Assembly (NCBI GenBank): GCA_017643395.1
Contig: JAEPNP010000001.1
Span: 579,806 to 643,805 of the forward strand
DNA from: Rhodothermales bacterium
GTDB taxonomy: Bacteria; Bacteroidota; Rhodothermia; Rhodothermales; UBA10348
Direction of reading: 5' to 3'
Length of the DNA: 64,000 nucleotides
Made by a program: the position numbers and the translations under genes. Under the pieces are notes generated by a model. That model made no database searches, was not told the origin of the DNA, and was given only the letters and a program-made list of their open reading frames with translations. This document shows, in pieces, positions 33,334-40,864 of the stretch. Each line of letters begins with the position of its first letter. Positions within the stretch are counted from its first letter, which is position 1.

Positions 33334-33851
33334 CACGACTTTTCTCTACCGTAGTACTTCTGCTCGCCATGGCCGGCACCGCCCTGGCGCAGTCGCCGCG
33401 TGCTGCGGTGTGGATTCCGTTTGAGGAGGCCCTCGAGATGGGCAAGAAGGCGGAAAAGATGGTCCTGGTAGACATCTGGTCGCCGCGATGTGGCTGGTGC
33501 CGCAAGATGCAGGAAGAAGTCTATACGCGCGATGACGTACTGGACTACCTGGACGAGCACTTCATCACCGGCCGCCTCAACATCGACGTGCGTGACGACA
33601 CGCTGTCGTACCTGGGTTACGAGCTTTCGTCTGCGGACTTGTCGGTCGGATTCGGGGCGCGTGGAACGCCGACCACCGTTTTCCTGACACCTGACGGAGG
33701 CTACATCACCCGCCTACCCGGGTATCACGACTACGATTCCTACTGGCCGGTGCTGCAGTTCATCGGGTCCGAATCGTTCCGGGACATGAGCTTCCAGGAG
33801 TTCATGGAGAAACGCGGAACGCCGCTGAAGCAGGCCGAGGGCCAGCGCTAG
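33330..33851 (+). CDS. Secreted thioredoxin-like protein with a CGWC active site
   Basis: 173 residues: signal peptide (LFSTVVLLLAMAGTALAQ) and a thioredoxin fold with VDIWSPRCGWCRKMQEEVY, so the redox pair is CGWC at about 52-55, and the cis-Pro region GTPTTVFLTPDG. It matches the thioredoxin_7/DUF255-like group found in Bacteroidota. It probably acts as a periplasmic disulfide oxidoreductase. It overlaps the glycosyltransferase gene by 4 nt, though a functional link is not obvious. Confidence 0.88.
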   Translation: MTRLFSTVVLLLAMAGTALAQSPRAAVWIPFEEALEMGKKAEKMVLVDIWSPRCGWCRKMQEEVYTRDDVLDYLDEHFITGRLNIDVRDDTLSYLGYELSSADLSVGFGARGTPTTVFLTPDGGYITRLPGYHDYDSYWPVLQFIGSESFRDMSFQEFMEKRGTPLKQAEGQR

Positions 33852-33983
33852 GGCTTCAGCGCCAGGGCCTCAGCGCTAGGGCCGCAGCGCCAGGGCCGCA
33901 ACCCCACGGCTTCAGCGCCAGGGCCTCAGCGCCAGGGCCTCAGCACCAGGGCCTCAGCACCAAGGTTCAGCCCCAGGGCCTCA
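33846..33983. repeat. 14-bp minisatellite, about ten units
   Basis: The unit AGGGCCTCAGCGCC is repeated about ten times with substitutions (CTTCAG, CCGCAG and CACC variants; one 13-bp unit). It starts at the stop codon of the thioredoxin-like gene and runs into the stop of the convergent nitrilase-family gene, filling the intergenic space. Confidence 0.85.
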
Positions 33984-34823
33984 GCCCTCGGAGACCACGC
34001 CCCGAGCCACGGCGCCCCCGGCATACTGGTCCTCCCGGCGGTGTTGCAGGAACAACTGTCGGGCGTGAGAAGCGTCGCAACGGCTGAGGTCAAGGTCAGC
34101 GTACAGAATGTGCTCCTCCATCTCCGGCGCCCGAGCGACCACACGACCGTCCGGGTCAGTCACGAAAGATCCACCGCCAAACGTAAGCACGTCCTCTTTG
34201 CCCACCCGGTTGGCCAGCGCGCAGAAATAGCCGTTGTGAAATGAGGCCACACGCACCTCGGCCTCAAACAGCCCTTCCGGCCACTCGCCCAACGCCCCGG
34301 CCTGCGGGATGAGCACCAGATCGGCCCCGTCCAGCGCTATGGCACGCATGTACTCCGGGTAATGCCGGTCGTAACAGATGGCTATGCCGATGCGCCCGGC
34401 TGCCGTCTCGAAAACGGGAGCCCCCGTATCGCCCGGGTCGTAGTAGTCCTGCTCCCAGAACCCGTCGTATTGCGTGATGTGCATCATGCGGGTCGTGCCG
34501 AGGAGCGTGCCGTCGGCATCGATGACGGGGCTGCTGTCGAAGGCCTGGTCGCCGTCCTGCTCAAACAGGTTCAGCACCACGACAACGGCGCATTCCCGTG
34601 CTACGTCCTGAAATTGACGCACGGTGTCGCCGCGCAGGCTCTCCGCGTGCTCCAGGCGATCCCCGGTCCGCCTGTGCTGCGGAAAAAACGGCGTGAAGGC
34701 CAGCTCTGGGAATACCACCAGGTCTGCTCCACCGCGGGCCGCCTCCCGGACGGCTTCAACACCGCGGGCAACATTCTCGTCGATGCGGTCACTCACCGCA
34801 TACTGAACCAGGGCAATACGCAT
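33981..34823 (-). CDS. Nitrilase-superfamily (carbon-nitrogen hydrolase) protein lacking the usual Lys
   Basis: 280 residues with the alpha-beta-beta-alpha nitrilase fold. Glu40 lies in VFPELAFTP and Cys150 in GIAICYDRHYPE, matching the Glu and Cys of the E-K-C triad. Where relatives such as N-carbamoylputrescine amidase have YRKMHIP, this protein has TTRMMHIT, putting Met113 in place of the catalytic Lys. Other features (WEQDYYDPGDTGAPVFET, GALGEWPEGL) fit a distinct subfamily I have seen with a TRM-HI motif. Substrate unknown; activity by a modified mechanism or loss of activity are both possible. Cytoplasmic. Confidence 0.85.
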   Translation of the reverse strand: MRIALVQYAVSDRIDENVARGVEAVREAARGGADLVVFPELAFTPFFPQHRRTGDRLEHAESLRGDTVRQFQDVARECAVVVVLNLFEQDGDQAFDSSPVIDADGTLLGTTRMMHITQYDGFWEQDYYDPGDTGAPVFETAAGRIGIAICYDRHYPEYMRAIALDGADLVLIPQAGALGEWPEGLFEAEVRVASFHNGYFCALANRVGKEDVLTFGGGSFVTDPDGRVVARAPEMEEHILYADLDLSRCDASHARQLFLQHRREDQYAGGAVARGVVSEG

Positions 34824-34878
34824 GGACTGAGGCGTTTGTGGCCCCCGAAAAACTCCTCAGTCGGCCGGGCGATCCCCG

Positions 34879-35520
34879 CTAGCGGCTACTGGACGGGCTG
34901 AGCACTCCCGCGGCGAGCGTCGCGGCGAAGAGAATGGCGCCGACAATGCCGACGGCGCGGAGCCCGCTGCCCAGTTGATCCTGGCGGCCGGCGGACTGCC
35001 CGGGCAGGTCTGCGTTCGCCAGCGCCTGATTGTAGGTCTCCGCCGAAACGCGCTGCAGATAGTCGGAGCCCAGTTCGCGAGCCATGTCGTCCGCGAGGCG
35101 CTCCATCCAGTACAGGCCCATGAGCCCATCCGGGGCCTGTCCGTCCTGCATGCGCTGGAAGTTGCCCTTGATCTGCACAAAGCGCACATCGCCCCGATCG
35201 TCCGCGTTGACGGTGAGGCGCATGTACAGCTCATTCAGCGCCGGATGGGCGAGTCCTGAATCGGCCCGCATGGCCTCAATTCCCGCCACGGACGTATAGT
35301 CGGTCTGCAGCAGCCCCAGGCGCTCGTTGGCGAGCGTGATGGTGAAGTCATGGGCCACCAGCACGGCGGTCGCCACATCGACGACATCGATCTGCTCGGC
35401 GTCTGTGGTGAAGGCTACCGTCTCCACTCCGGCATCTCGTGGTACGGCAACGCGCGCGGCCGACGAGCATCCGGCCACGAAGACCGAGAGAACTGTCAGT
35501 GCGGTAAGGGCTGCTTTCAC
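34879..35520 (-). CDS. Lipoprotein of unknown function with a C-terminal membrane helix
   Basis: About 213 residues. A lipoprotein signal (KAALTALTVLSVFVAGC) precedes a mixed alpha/beta domain (DAEQIDVVDVATAVLVAHDF, then VRFVQIKGNFQ) and a C-terminal hydrophobic helix (VGIVGAILFAATLAAGVL). I chose GTG 35520, which starts a normal signal; a GTG at 35541 would add seven residues. The domain recalls small lipoproteins of the Bacteroidota envelope that look like DUF4410/LPP20-style folds, but I cannot name a family. Its neighbours are on the same strand but separated by more than 25 bp. Confidence 0.7.
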   Translation of the reverse strand: MKAALTALTVLSVFVAGCSSAARVAVPRDAGVETVAFTTDAEQIDVVDVATAVLVAHDFTITLANERLGLLQTDYTSVAGIEAMRADSGLAHPALNELYMRLTVNADDRGDVRFVQIKGNFQRMQDGQAPDGLMGLYWMERLADDMARELGSDYLQRVSAETYNQALANADLPGQSAGRQDQLGSGLRAVGIVGAILFAATLAAGVLSPSSSR

Positions 35521-35569
35521 GGGACTACGGCTGGTTAACACGTGAGGGATCGTCCCTACGGAGCGTGGC

Positions 35570-36697
35570 TTAAGCGTCGTCCCAGGCGGTCAGCACCTCC
35601 GCCTCCCGATCGGCGGGGAGTCCGGCGCGCGGTTCGGCACGCTCCGCCTCCGGGCGGGCCTTGTGCCACGCCAGGGTGTCTCGAAACGTCTCTCCAATCG
35701 GCCGGAAAGTGAGTCCTGCCTGCACGGCGCGCTCCACCTGCACAAAGGTCAGCGGATTGGACGGAATCCAGACCGGCATGTCTCCCCATGGACGCACACC
35801 ATGTTCGGACAGGAAATCCGCGGGCACCCACTCAAGAGTGGCATCCTTGCCGACGGCCTCCTGCCCGGCCTCCAGCATCCCGCGCATGCTCAGTCGACCC
35901 GCCGGGCCGGTGCCGTTGAATACACCCGCGGTTCCTCCCTCGGCCAGCCTCACAATCCAGGCGGTGAGGTCTCGAGCATCGATGAACTGAACCGGGTCCC
36001 GACCATCTCCGGGAGCCAGCACTCGACCGCCGCGATCCAGACGGGCAGGCCAGTAGGTGAAGCGATCTGTCGGGTCTCCCGGGCCCACAATCAGTCCCGG
36101 CCGCACAATGGTTGTACGCTCGTCACCGAAGGCCTGGCGAGCCTCACCCTCGGCCATCCACTTGAACGGCCCATATGTGGCGCCCGTAACCTCCTCCCCG
36201 CCATCGTGATCGGCCGGAAGCTGCGAAAGCGGCGAGTCCTCATGGATGCGCGCAGCCTGCTCCGCGTCGGAGCCGGGCTCTGCCCCGTCGAACGAGGCCG
36301 GCGCGTAGACCGAGATCGTGGACACATGCACGTACTGATCCGCCGCGTCTTTGAGCATCCCTGCAGACCGACGCACCCAACCGGGCAAGGTCGCATGGTT
36401 GTCGATGACCACATCCCAACGCCTGCCTTCCAACGCCGAAAGGTCTCCGGCACGGTCTCCGACCAGCTTCTCCACGTCAGGAAACAGGTGGGTGTTCGTG
36501 CGACCACGATTGAAAATGGTCACGTCATGTCCGCGCTCAAGCGCGTATCGCACCATGTGGGGGCCGATGAAACCTGTGCCGCCCAGAATCAGCAGTCTCC
36601 GCGGCTTTGTGAATGAGCCCATCGCACGAGACGGAAACGCGGAGAGGCCCGCGCCGACAAGCGCGGCTGATTGCAGGAACTGGCGGCGGGTGGTCAT
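35570..36697 (-). CDS. Tat-exported NAD-dependent epimerase/dehydratase-like protein
   Basis: 375 residues. A twin-arginine signal (TTRRQFLQSAALVGAGL) is followed by an extended SDR Rossmann domain with LLILGGTGFIGPHMV, VIFNRGRTN-like strand-two residues and the Tyr-Lys pair in TYGPFKWMAE. The Tat signal implies export of a folded protein with its nucleotide bound. The Tyr-x3-Lys arrangement is kept, so it may be active. I chose ATG 36697, 5 bp after prmC, over ATG 36727, which would overlap prmC and put ten residues before the Tat motif. Substrate unknown. Confidence 0.85.
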   Translation of the reverse strand: MTTRRQFLQSAALVGAGLSAFPSRAMGSFTKPRRLLILGGTGFIGPHMVRYALERGHDVTIFNRGRTNTHLFPDVEKLVGDRAGDLSALEGRRWDVVIDNHATLPGWVRRSAGMLKDAADQYVHVSTISVYAPASFDGAEPGSDAEQAARIHEDSPLSQLPADHDGGEEVTGATYGPFKWMAEGEARQAFGDERTTIVRPGLIVGPGDPTDRFTYWPARLDRGGRVLAPGDGRDPVQFIDARDLTAWIVRLAEGGTAGVFNGTGPAGRLSMRGMLEAGQEAVGKDATLEWVPADFLSEHGVRPWGDMPVWIPSNPLTFVQVERAVQAGLTFRPIGETFRDTLAWHKARPEAERAEPRAGLPADREAEVLTAWDDA

Positions 36698-36702
36698 GGC
36701 GG

Positions 36703-37575
36703 TCAGAACGGTTGTCGGGTGGCGCACAAGACGCGCGGCCTGCCGGAGAGGTCCCTGACGATGCGCTGGGCACCCAAGTGAGTACTCCGAAGCAACTCCA
36801 GAAGACGCGCCGCATCCGGCGCATGGGTCTCAACAAGCAGTCGGCCACCGGGCACCAGGAGACGGCCGGCCCACCGGACAAGCGCACGGACATACGCCTC
36901 ACGATCGCCGTCCACAAAGAGCGCCGTCTCCGGCTCATGTGCGAGTTCGGGTTGCAGATCCGGGGCGTCCTCGCGCGGTACGTACGGGGGGTTACTGGCG
37001 ATGAGGTCCAGCCCCCGCGGGAGCACCTGCTCCGGATTCAGCATGTCTCCCTGGATGTGGGTCACACGCGCGTCCAGCTTCTGCGTATTTCGCCGCGACC
37101 AGTCCAGCGCCACCGGACTGATGTCCAGGGCAAAGACACTGACATCGGGCCGTTCCAGCGAGATCGTACAGGCGATGCAGCCGCTGCCGGCGCCTGCGTC
37201 AAGTACGCGCGCATTCCCGGGCAGCCCCTGCAGGGCCTCTTCCACCAGGTGCTCGGTCTCCGGCCTGGGAATCAGCGCTCCGGGACCGACCTCGAACGTG
37301 CGACCGAAGAAATCAGCCCGCCCAAGGATGTACTGCAGGGGCTCGCGAGTCGCCCGGCGCATCGCAGCTCCCATCGCCCGATTCGCCTGATCGGAATCGA
37401 GCGGCGAATTCCCGGCAACAAGCAGTCGGGCCCGGTCCAGGCCCGTGACCCATTCAAGGATCCAGTCGGTCTCTCTCGCAGCCGTTTCCGGGGCTGCAGG
37501 TTCGATCAACGCCCGGATGCGGGTTCTCGCCTCTTCTACGGTCGTTGGCAGCGCTTCCAGCGATTTTGGGGCCAC
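36703..37575 (-). CDS. prmC: Peptide chain release factor N5-glutamine methyltransferase
   Basis: About 290 residues. Methylates the Gln of the GGQ motif in release factors RF1 and RF2. The helical N-terminal domain (about 10-90) is followed by FGRTFEVGPGALIPRPETE, SAM-binding DAGAGSGCIA (126-135) and the NPPY catalytic motif (195-198). No ATG lies near the expected N-terminus; GTG 37575 gives MAPKSLEALPTTVEEART, which fits homologous lengths. Further upstream the frame is open but runs into the divergent phosphorylase gene. The Tat-signal SDR gene follows after 5 bp. Confidence 0.93.
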   Translation of the reverse strand: MAPKSLEALPTTVEEARTRIRALIEPAAPETAARETDWILEWVTGLDRARLLVAGNSPLDSDQANRAMGAAMRRATREPLQYILGRADFFGRTFEVGPGALIPRPETEHLVEEALQGLPGNARVLDAGAGSGCIACTISLERPDVSVFALDISPVALDWSRRNTQKLDARVTHIQGDMLNPEQVLPRGLDLIASNPPYVPREDAPDLQPELAHEPETALFVDGDREAYVRALVRWAGRLLVPGGRLLVETHAPDAARLLELLRSTHLGAQRIVRDLSGRPRVLCATRQPF

Positions 37576-37719
37576 AGGACGTGATTTGAATGTTTTGTTG
37601 CGATCCGGGCCGGACCGGAACCGCCCGTATTTCCCGCGTTCGTTGCACGAAATGGCGCGCCTGCCGTTTCCGGCCGCCGTGCGCATACGGCGACCCGTCG
37701 ACCCACCTGGCCCAGAGAT

Positions 37720-39756
37720 ATGGACACCCTGCAGAAACTGGAAACGCTCTCCCGCAACCTGTGGTGGAGCTGGCACCCGGAAGCTATAGAGCTCTTTCGT
37801 CAGCTGAATCCCGGAGCGTTCCGCGCCGCCGGCAACAGCCCGGTCGCCGCCCTGCGGCAGGCGGACCCGGCCGTTCTGGCGCAGAAGTCGTATCAGGCGG
37901 AGGTCGATGAGGTCTTTGCAGACTTCGACGGCTACATGACCTCGCGCGGAAAGCACGCCGATGCGCCCCGCACGGCCTACTTCTGCATGGAGTTCGGCCT
38001 TCATGAGAGCCTGCCCCTCTATTCCGGCGGTTTGGGCATCCTGGCCGGCGATCACGTCAAGGCGGCGTCTGATGTCGGCCTTCCGTTTGTGGCGGTCGGC
38101 CTTTTCCTGCGTGACGGCTATTTCAAGCAGTATTTCGACCCCAAGGGCTGGCAGCAGGACGAGTATCCGTCAATAGACGCCACCCGCCACCCGGTCGAAC
38201 TGGTGCGTGGTCCTGACGGCTCCGAGGTCGTGGTCACCGTGCATTCTGGATGGCAGACGGTACACCTTCGCGCATGGCGTCTGAAGGTCGGCCGTTCTAC
38301 GCTGTACCTGCTGGACACCGACTTTGACGAGAACCCCTACGAACTCCGTTTCCTGACGCGCCGCCTGTATCAGGGCAACCGTACCACGCGTCTGCAGCAG
38401 GAAATCATCCTGGGTATCGGTGGTCTGCGCATGCTGCGTGCGCTTGGCGAGCAAGCCGACGTGTACCACATGAACGAGGGGCACTGTGCCCTCATGGCGC
38501 TGGAGCTCCTGCGCGAGCGTCGCGGCTGGGATCACCAGGCCGAGGATTGGGTGCGCCAGCACTGTGTGTTCACCACGCATACGCCCGTGGCGGCCGGTCA
38601 TGACCGTTTCGACCCTGCGCTCTTCCTGGAGCAGATGGCGCAGTTCCGCGAGCAGATCGGCTTCTCCGAGCACGAACTACTCGGCTGGGGTCGGGTGAAT
38701 CCGCACGACATCTCCGAGCAGTTTACGATGACGGTGCTCGGGCTCAAGCTGGCCCGCTCGTCCAACGGCGTGTCCCGGCTCAACGGCGAGGTCGCCCGCC
38801 GGCAGTGGCACCACCTGTACGCCGACCGCGCAGTGGAGAACGTGCCCATCGGCCATGTGACGAACGGTATCCACCTTCCCACCTGGACTTCGCCGAAAGC
38901 GCGAGGCTTCCTGGCCGACAAGCTGGGCGAGGACTGGATGGACAACCGCGAAGAATCCGCCGTTTGGGATCGTCTGAGCGGCGCCTCCGACAGGGAACTC
39001 TGGGCGTACCGCTCGGGACTGCGTACAGCGCTGATCGACTACGTGAAGCACCACATCCGGTACCAGACCATGCCGCAGACGGCCAATCTGGATCCGGACG
39101 TATTGACCATCGGCTTCGCGCGCCGGTTCGCGACCTACAAGCGTGCGCCGCTCCTCTTCTCGGACCTCGATCGTGCGGCCGCGCTGTTCAATGACCCCAA
39201 ACGTCCGATCCAGGTCATCTACGCCGGCAAGGCCCATCCCGCCGACAAGGAGGGCCAGCGGTTCATCCACCAGATCTTTGAGCTGACGCAGGACCCGCGC
39301 TTCAACGGTCGCCTGGTCTTTCTGGAGAACTACAACATGGAGGTCGGCCGCATGCTGGTTTCCGGATCCGACGTCTGGCTCAACAACCCGCGGCGCCCCT
39401 ACGAGGCCAGCGGTACGAGCGGCCAGAAGGTGGCCATCCATGGCGGCCTCAACCTGTCCATTCTGGATGGCTGGTGGCCGGAAGGCTATGACGGGACCAA
39501 CGGCTGGGCCATCGGCAGTGATGCGGGGCACGAATACAAGGATCCTGCGGTTCAGGACCCGGAAGACGCCAACTTCCTGTATCAGACCCTCGCCGAGTCC
39601 GTAGTGCCGGAGTTCTATGATCGGAAGAGCGGCGTGCCAGAAGCCTGGGTAGCCCGCATGCGCAGCGCGATGAGCAAACTCAGCTATGAGTTCTCGGCCC
39701 ATCGCATGATCTGCGACTACATCGACACCATTTACGCCGACGGCGTAGAGGCCTAG
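37720..39756 (+). CDS. glgP: Alpha-glucan phosphorylase (GT35)
   Basis: 678 residues, the shorter bacterial/archaeal form lacking the long N-terminal domain of classical phosphorylases. Releases glucose-1-phosphate from glycogen or maltodextrins with pyridoxal phosphate. Motifs: YFCMEFGLHESLPLYSGGLG, VGLFLRDGYFKQ, HMNEGHCAL, and the PLP-Lys segment GTSGQKVAIHGGLN with its Lys in GQK. It is divergent from prmC. It lies 6 kb from the glucan locus and is a plausible intracellular end point for imported maltodextrins. Confidence 0.95.
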   Translation: MDTLQKLETLSRNLWWSWHPEAIELFRQLNPGAFRAAGNSPVAALRQADPAVLAQKSYQAEVDEVFADFDGYMTSRGKHADAPRTAYFCMEFGLHESLPLYSGGLGILAGDHVKAASDVGLPFVAVGLFLRDGYFKQYFDPKGWQQDEYPSIDATRHPVELVRGPDGSEVVVTVHSGWQTVHLRAWRLKVGRSTLYLLDTDFDENPYELRFLTRRLYQGNRTTRLQQEIILGIGGLRMLRALGEQADVYHMNEGHCALMALELLRERRGWDHQAEDWVRQHCVFTTHTPVAAGHDRFDPALFLEQMAQFREQIGFSEHELLGWGRVNPHDISEQFTMTVLGLKLARSSNGVSRLNGEVARRQWHHLYADRAVENVPIGHVTNGIHLPTWTSPKARGFLADKLGEDWMDNREESAVWDRLSGASDRELWAYRSGLRTALIDYVKHHIRYQTMPQTANLDPDVLTIGFARRFATYKRAPLLFSDLDRAAALFNDPKRPIQVIYAGKAHPADKEGQRFIHQIFELTQDPRFNGRLVFLENYNMEVGRMLVSGSDVWLNNPRRPYEASGTSGQKVAIHGGLNLSILDGWWPEGYDGTNGWAIGSDAGHEYKDPAVQDPEDANFLYQTLAESVVPEFYDRKSGVPEAWVARMRSAMSKLSYEFSAHRMICDYIDTIYADGVEA

Positions 39757-39789
39757 GCCGAAAGACGTGAGCCGCGAGAGGAAGCTGCC

Positions 39790-40608
39790 CTACAGCAGCC
39801 CTTTCGCGTGCGTCCAGTCTCGGAAGCTCTCCACGAGCTGTTCGAAGCTTTCGAGCTCGAACAGAATGGGCTGCAGGTGCCAGACGTCGTAGTCCTGCTC
39901 GACGATGCGCTCGACATCGAACGACAGGCGCTCCACCTTGTCTGAGAGCGCGTTCAGGACCTCGTTCTTCGAGGACATCACGCCCGCGCCGAAGATACGA
40001 GTGCCCTCTTCCTGCTTGATGAGCCCGAACTCCACCGTGAACCAGTGGAGGCGCTCCAGCCGAGGTCGATCGGCACCCTCCGCGTGCAGGGCTGCCTGGC
40101 CGAAGAGCTGATAGAAGTCGGCAAAGGCCGGCTCGGTCAGCATGGGCATGTGGCCGAAGATGTCGTGGAAGCAGTCCGGGGCCGGCGTGTAGTCCAGTTC
40201 TTCGACACCGCGGATATAGTCCGTTGACGGAAACGTGCGCTCCGACAGAAGTCTGAAGAAGTCGCGCTCGTGCAACAGCCCCGGGATGCGGGCGATGCGC
40301 CAGCCCGTAGCCTCCTCCATGCGGGCGCTCAGGTCTGCCAGACGCGGGATACGGTCCGGCGTCATGTGCAACACCTCGACGCCTTCAAGGAAGGCCTGAC
40401 CGGCCCTGCCGGGCAGAAGCTTCATCTGCCGGTCAAACAGGAAGCGCCAGTTGTCGTGCTCCAGAGCCGAGTATTCCGGAGCCACGATGTCCGGACCGAT
40501 GGGAGGATTGTCCTCCAGGTTCTGTGGCACGCAACGCGGATCAATGCCCTCGTCAGCGGCCTTTTCGTACGCGGATCGTGTGTCTTCCAGGTTCAGGACG
40601 GCGTCCAT
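39790..40608 (-). CDS. phhA: Phenylalanine 4-monooxygenase
   Basis: 272 residues, the bacterial single-domain size. Converts phenylalanine to tyrosine with tetrahydropterin and O2. The iron ligands are His148 and His153 (CFHDIFGHMP) and Glu193 (WFTVEFGL). The core signature PDCFHDIFGH is intact. No regulatory ACT domain is present. It ends 33 bp from the convergent phosphorylase stop. No pterin-4a-carbinolamine dehydratase gene is beside it in this window. Confidence 0.96.
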   Translation of the reverse strand: MDAVLNLEDTRSAYEKAADEGIDPRCVPQNLEDNPPIGPDIVAPEYSALEHDNWRFLFDRQMKLLPGRAGQAFLEGVEVLHMTPDRIPRLADLSARMEEATGWRIARIPGLLHERDFFRLLSERTFPSTDYIRGVEELDYTPAPDCFHDIFGHMPMLTEPAFADFYQLFGQAALHAEGADRPRLERLHWFTVEFGLIKQEEGTRIFGAGVMSSKNEVLNALSDKVERLSFDVERIVEQDYDVWHLQPILFELESFEQLVESFRDWTHAKGLL

Positions 40609-40648
40609 CAGCAGGGGATAATGCAGCCTAGCGAAATTTCGCTATTCG

Positions 40649-40864
40649 CTACTCATCTGCCGGGAGCGGGTTCCTGTTCAGCCACCCGCCGATGATCAGA
40701 TATCCGCCCAAAACCAGGCCGGACAGCGCCAGCGTCGAACCGTCGGCCAGGGTCGGCATGCCGATGACCAGTCGCCCCATCATATGCATGAGGCCGAACA
40801 ACCCGGCCAAAAGCGTCGCCCCCGCCACAATGCGCCCCCAGTTCTCAAACGCCCAGTTCGTCAC
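40649..40864 (-). CDS. 71-residue two-helix membrane protein overlapping nhaC
   Basis: A GTG start overlaps the TGA of the NhaC-type gene as GTGA, which signals translational coupling. The protein has two hydrophobic helices (about 11-32, RIVAGATLLAGLFGLMHMMG, and about 45-63, ALSGLVLGGYLIIGGWL) with a short loop between and a charged tail NPLPADE. The reading frame is in phase only from this GTG onwards, because the earlier part of the same frame lies inside nhaC. It could be a small auxiliary subunit of the antiporter. No family recognised. Confidence 0.65.
   Translation of the reverse strand: MTNWAFENWGRIVAGATLLAGLFGLMHMMGRLVIGMPTLADGSTLALSGLVLGGYLIIGGWLNRNPLPADE

Noticed and set aside
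38677-39702. 341-codon leftward frame inside the phosphorylase gene
   Set aside because: Antisense shadow of a strongly conserved GT35 enzyme.
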